Positions 13,328 through 16,064 of a stretch of DNA of 16,064 nt are shown here, piece after piece. The translations under genes were made by a program, and so were the position numbers. Origin of the DNA: Microbacteriaceae bacterium UBA6152 (GTDB lineage: Bacteria; Actinomycetota; Actinomycetes; Actinomycetales; Microbacteriaceae); NCBI GenBank assembly GCA_002423075.1, contig DIUS01000008.1:8346-24409 (forward strand), in the 5' to 3' direction. Below the pieces are notes generated by a model. That model did no database searches and was not told the origin of the DNA. It saw only the letters and a program-made list of their open reading frames with translations. Position 1 is the first letter of the stretch. Each line of letters begins with the position of its first letter.

Positions 13328-14767
13328 GTGAACTTCACAGATCTGGGCATCGAGCCCGACATGGTCGAGGCGCTGGCGGCGAACGGCATTCTGAGCCCTT
13401 TCCCGATCCAAGAGCAGACCATTCCCCTAGCCCTCAGCGGCCAAGACATCATCGGCCAGGCCAAGACCGGCACCGGCAAGACGTTCGGCTTCGGCCTCCC
13501 CCTCATTCAGCGCCTCGGCCTGCACCCCGAACCGGGCGTCAAGGCCCTCGTCGTCGTCCCCACGCGCGAGCTATGTGTGCAGGTCACGCAAGACCTCGAG
13601 ATCGCTGCGGCAAACCGCGACGTGAAGATCGTCTCGATTTACGGCGGCAAGGCCTATGAAGGGCAGATCGAGCAGCTCAAGGCGGGTGCGCAGATCGTCA
13701 TCGGCACGCCCGGTCGCCTGCTCGACCTCGCGAGCCAACGGTTGCTGTCACTGGCCCATGTCGAGGTCATGGTGCTCGACGAGGCCGACAAGATGCTCGA
13801 CCTCGGTTTCTTGAGCGACATCGAGAAGCTCTTCGCGCAAACGAAGCCCACGCGCCACACCATGCTGTTCTCGGCGACGATGCCCGGCCCGATCGTGGCC
13901 CTCGCCCGTCGCTTCATGACGCGCCCCATTCACATTCGCGCGACCGACCCCGACGAGGGTCTCACGCAGGCGAACATCAAGCACGTCGTCTACCGGGCGC
14001 ACGCGCTCGACAAAGACGAGGTCGTCGGCCGCATTCTGCAGGCAGAGGGTCGCGGCAAGACCATCATCTTCACGCGCACCAAGCGCGCTGCCGCCAAGCT
14101 CGTCGACGAACTCACCGATCGCGGCTACAACGCTGCCGCGGTGCACGGCGACCTCAACCAAGAGCAGCGCGAGCGCGCCATGGCCGCATTCAAGGCCGGC
14201 AAGAAAGACATCTTGATCGCGACGGATGTTGCGGCTCGTGGCATCGACGTCAACGACGTCACGCACGTGATCAATCACACAGTTCCGGATGACCACGACA
14301 CGTATTTGCACCGCGCGGGCCGCACGGGCCGCGCCGGAAAGACCGGCATCGCCGTCACGTTCGTCGACTGGGCCGACATGCACAAGTGGGCTCTCATCAA
14401 CCGCGCGCTCGAGATGAACCAGCCCGAGCCGGTCGAGACCTACAGCTCGTCGCCGCACCTCTACGAAGACCTCGACATTCCGGCGGGCTCGAAGGGGCGC
14501 CTCAAGGCGACGCCGATTCCCCGCGTCGAGCGTGAAGCCTCGCACCCTGCGCGCGAGCGCTCGCGTAGCGGGTCGGGTGGGTCGAGCAACTCCGGTGGCA
14601 GCGGCCGCGGCGGCCAGCGCAGCGGCTCCGGCCGACCGACCGAGGGCGCGCAGTCGTCGAGTGACGGCACGGCTCGGGCCGAAGGCTCGGGCACGCCTCG
14701 ACGTCGGCGTCGTCGCCGCACCGGTGGCGGAGCATCCGGCGCCAACGGGTCTGCCGCCGCGAATTGA
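13328..14767 (+). CDS. rhlE: DEAD-box ATP-dependent RNA helicase, RhlE-like
   Basis: This 479-residue RNA helicase remodels RNA duplexes using ATP. All family motifs are visible: the Q motif FPIQEQ (25-30), Walker A AKTGTGKT (45-52), PTREL (78-82), GG (106-107), TPGR (127-130), DEAD (151-154), SAT (182-184), ARGID (303-307) and HRAGRTGR (328-335). After about residue 405 comes a low-complexity, disordered tail rich in Ser, Gly and Arg, with seven consecutive Arg at 458-464, likely an RNA-binding extension. The start is the GTG at 13328; no earlier in-frame start fits the leader. The stop overlaps a TTG that begins the exporter gene. Roles in ribosome assembly or RNA decay at low temperature are known for such helicases, but the target here is unknown. 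Confidence 0.93.
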   Translation: MNFTDLGIEPDMVEALAANGILSPFPIQEQTIPLALSGQDIIGQAKTGTGKTFGFGLPLIQRLGLHPEPGVKALVVVPTRELCVQVTQDLEIAAANRDVKIVSIYGGKAYEGQIEQLKAGAQIVIGTPGRLLDLASQRLLSLAHVEVMVLDEADKMLDLGFLSDIEKLFAQTKPTRHTMLFSATMPGPIVALARRFMTRPIHIRATDPDEGLTQANIKHVVYRAHALDKDEVVGRILQAEGRGKTIIFTRTKRAAAKLVDELTDRGYNAAAVHGDLNQEQRERAMAAFKAGKKDILIATDVAARGIDVNDVTHVINHTVPDDHDTYLHRAGRTGRAGKTGIAVTFVDWADMHKWALINRALEMNQPEPVETYSSSPHLYEDLDIPAGSKGRLKATPIPRVEREASHPARERSRSGSGGSSNSGGSGRGGQRSGSGRPTEGAQSSSDGTARAEGSGTPRRRRRRRTGGGASGANGSAAAN

Positions 14768-16064
14768 GCCTTCCCTCCTCGACGAAGCTCATCATCGGCC
14801 TGCTGCTCGGGTCGACCTTCGTCGTCATCCTCAACGAGACGCTCATGGGCGTCGCGATTCCGACCCTCATGGAGTCGCTTGGCATCACCGCCTCGCTCGC
14901 GCAGTGGCTGACGACCGCCTTCATGCTGACTCTCGCCGTCGTGATTCCCATCACGGGCTACCTGCTGCAGCGGTTCCAGACCCGCCCGATGTTCCTGCTC
15001 GCGATGAGCCTGTTCACGATCGGCACCGTCATCGGCGCGGTCGCCCCCGGCTTCGAGGTGCTGTTGCTCGCGCGCGTCGTGCAGGCCGCCGGCACGGGCA
15101 TCATGTTCCCGCTGCTGTTCACGACCGTCTTCGGCCTCGTGCCTCCCGACCGCCGGGGCCGCGTCGTCGGCCTGATCTCGACGGTCATCGCGGTCGCTCC
15201 CGCCTTCGGCCCGAGCGTGTCGGGCCTCATTCTGAGCGTCGCCGACTGGCGCTGGCTGTTCATCACGATGATTCCGATCGCGGTGACCGCGCTCGTCATC
15301 GGTGCGGCGAAGGTCGTCAACATCGGCGAACCGCGCCCCGGGCGACTGGATGTTCTCTCGGTGCTCCTCTCTATCCCAGGCTTCGGCGGCCTGGTGTACG
15401 GCCTCGCGCTGCTCGGCGATGTCGGCCGCGCGCCCGTCAGCGAGCGGGCGGACGCGACCACGGTCGCCGTCACCGCCCTCGTCATCGGGCTCGTCGCGCT
15501 CGCGCTCTTCGTGTGGCGCCAGCTGCGCCTGCAGCGCCGGGACGCCGCCCTGCTCGACTTGCGCACCTTCCAGCAGCGGCAGTTCGCCGTGTCGATCTCG
15601 ATCGTCTTGGTCGCCGCGATGGCGCTCTTCGGCGCGATCATCTTGATTCCGCTCTTCGTGCAAGACGTCATCGGCGCGTCGGCGCTCATCTCAGGGCTCA
15701 TCATTCTGCCCGGCGCGCTGCTGCAGGGTCTCGCCGCTCCGTGGATCGGCCGCCGCTACGACGCCGTCGGCCCCACCACGCTCGTGCTGCCGGGTGCGGT
15801 GCTGCTCGCCGTGTCGATGTGGGGCATAGCGATGCTCACGGCCGCGACGCCGCTGTGGCTCATCGCCTTCGCCAACATTGGGCTGAGCATGGGTCTCGCC
15901 CTGCTCTTCACCCCGCTTCTCACCAACGGCCTCTCGGCTCTGCCGCCGCAGCTCAACTCGCACGGCAGCGCGATCGTCGGCACGGTGCAGCAGGTTGCGG
16001 GTGCCGCGGGCATCGCGCTCTTCATCTCGATCGCCGCGGCCTTCGGTGGCGGCGGACCCGACGA
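14764..16064 (+). CDS. Major facilitator superfamily exporter, DHA2 (EmrB/QacA) type, 3' partial
   Basis: The frame encodes at least 433 residues and runs off the window. It shows the DHA2 drug:H+ antiporter layout: a first helix beginning LIIGLLLGSTFVV, then LNETLMGVAIPTL at 23-35 (the family LDxTIVNVALP site), AQWLTTAFML, and antiporter motif C as AFGPSVSGLI (147-156). Next comes DWRWLF (161-166), followed by repeated hydrophobic segments consistent with a 14-helix exporter. The best start is TTG 14764, which overlaps the rhlE stop as TTGA and leaves a short leader of eight residues. The first in-frame ATG, at 14845, would remove most of helix 1. The gene is probably co-transcribed with rhlE. 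The substrate cannot be predicted. Asn24 stands where many family members carry an acidic Asp. Confidence 0.85.
   Translation, partial: MSLPSSTKLIIGLLLGSTFVVILNETLMGVAIPTLMESLGITASLAQWLTTAFMLTLAVVIPITGYLLQRFQTRPMFLLAMSLFTIGTVIGAVAPGFEVLLLARVVQAAGTGIMFPLLFTTVFGLVPPDRRGRVVGLISTVIAVAPAFGPSVSGLILSVADWRWLFITMIPIAVTALVIGAAKVVNIGEPRPGRLDVLSVLLSIPGFGGLVYGLALLGDVGRAPVSERADATTVAVTALVIGLVALALFVWRQLRLQRRDAALLDLRTFQQRQFAVSISIVLVAAMALFGAIILIPLFVQDVIGASALISGLIILPGALLQGLAAPWIGRRYDAVGPTTLVLPGAVLLAVSMWGIAMLTAATPLWLIAFANIGLSMGLALLFTPLLTNGLSALPPQLNSHGSAIVGTVQQVAGAAGIALFISIAAAFGGGGPD

Noticed and set aside
14461..15663. A 400-codon minus-strand frame opposite the end of rhlE and the exporter
   Set aside because: Its composition is very rich in Arg, Glu, Asp and His, as expected from the complement of hydrophobic transmembrane codons. 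The + strand frame encodes a coherent transporter.

Overview
The window looks like chromosomal DNA from a high-GC actinobacterium, most probably of the family Microbacteriaceae. The reasons are the base composition, frequent GTG starts, TAnnnT -10 boxes placed 6-7 nt before start codons (leaderless transcripts), a paired AdnA/AdnB helicase-nuclease, and a neighbourhood resembling the Mycobacterium tuberculosis Rv3201c-Rv3211 region. The family-level assignment is inference; no rRNA or other taxonomic marker is present.

Region 1 (1-4395, + strand) is the 3' part of an aromatic catabolic operon. It holds an aldehyde dehydrogenase of the HpaE type (5' end outside the window), a class III extradiol dioxygenase of the HpaD type, a fumarylacetoacetate-hydrolase-fold enzyme of the HpaG type, a small [3Fe-4S]-type ferredoxin and an NAD(P)H-dependent ferredoxin reductase. 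Genes are 3 nt apart, overlap by 4 nt (ATGA) or lie 6 nt apart. The first three form a homoprotocatechuate-like meta-cleavage route. The last two are an electron-transfer chain that needs a terminal oxygenase, which is not in the window and probably lies upstream.

Region 2 (4396-4850) is a gene-free, GC-rich stretch between two convergent transcription units. It contains a composite inverted repeat, a symmetric palindrome and three copies of the 3' end of adnB.

Region 3 (4851-11496, - strand) encodes AdnA then AdnB, an 8-nt-overlapping pair of UvrD-like helicases with C-terminal RecB-like nuclease domains. Together they should form the AdnAB machine that resects DNA double-strand breaks.

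Region 4 (11497-13239) holds small genes: a DUF3107 protein and a three-helix membrane protein on +, converging on a ferritin-like protein and a second three-helix membrane protein on -. Several of these have leaderless-type promoters.

Region 5 (13240-16064, + strand) holds a RhlE-like DEAD-box RNA helicase, divergent from the ferritin-like gene, followed without a gap by the start of a DHA2-type major facilitator exporter that runs off the window. That exporter begins with TTG, overlapping the helicase stop codon.

I see no mobile element with a transposase, no CRISPR array, no tRNA or rRNA and no clear undescribed defence system. The most unusual items are the repeat-bearing spacer at 4396-4850, the oxygenase-less electron-transfer pair in the catabolic operon, the substituted motor motifs of AdnA, and an over-frequent heptamer GGATGCT.
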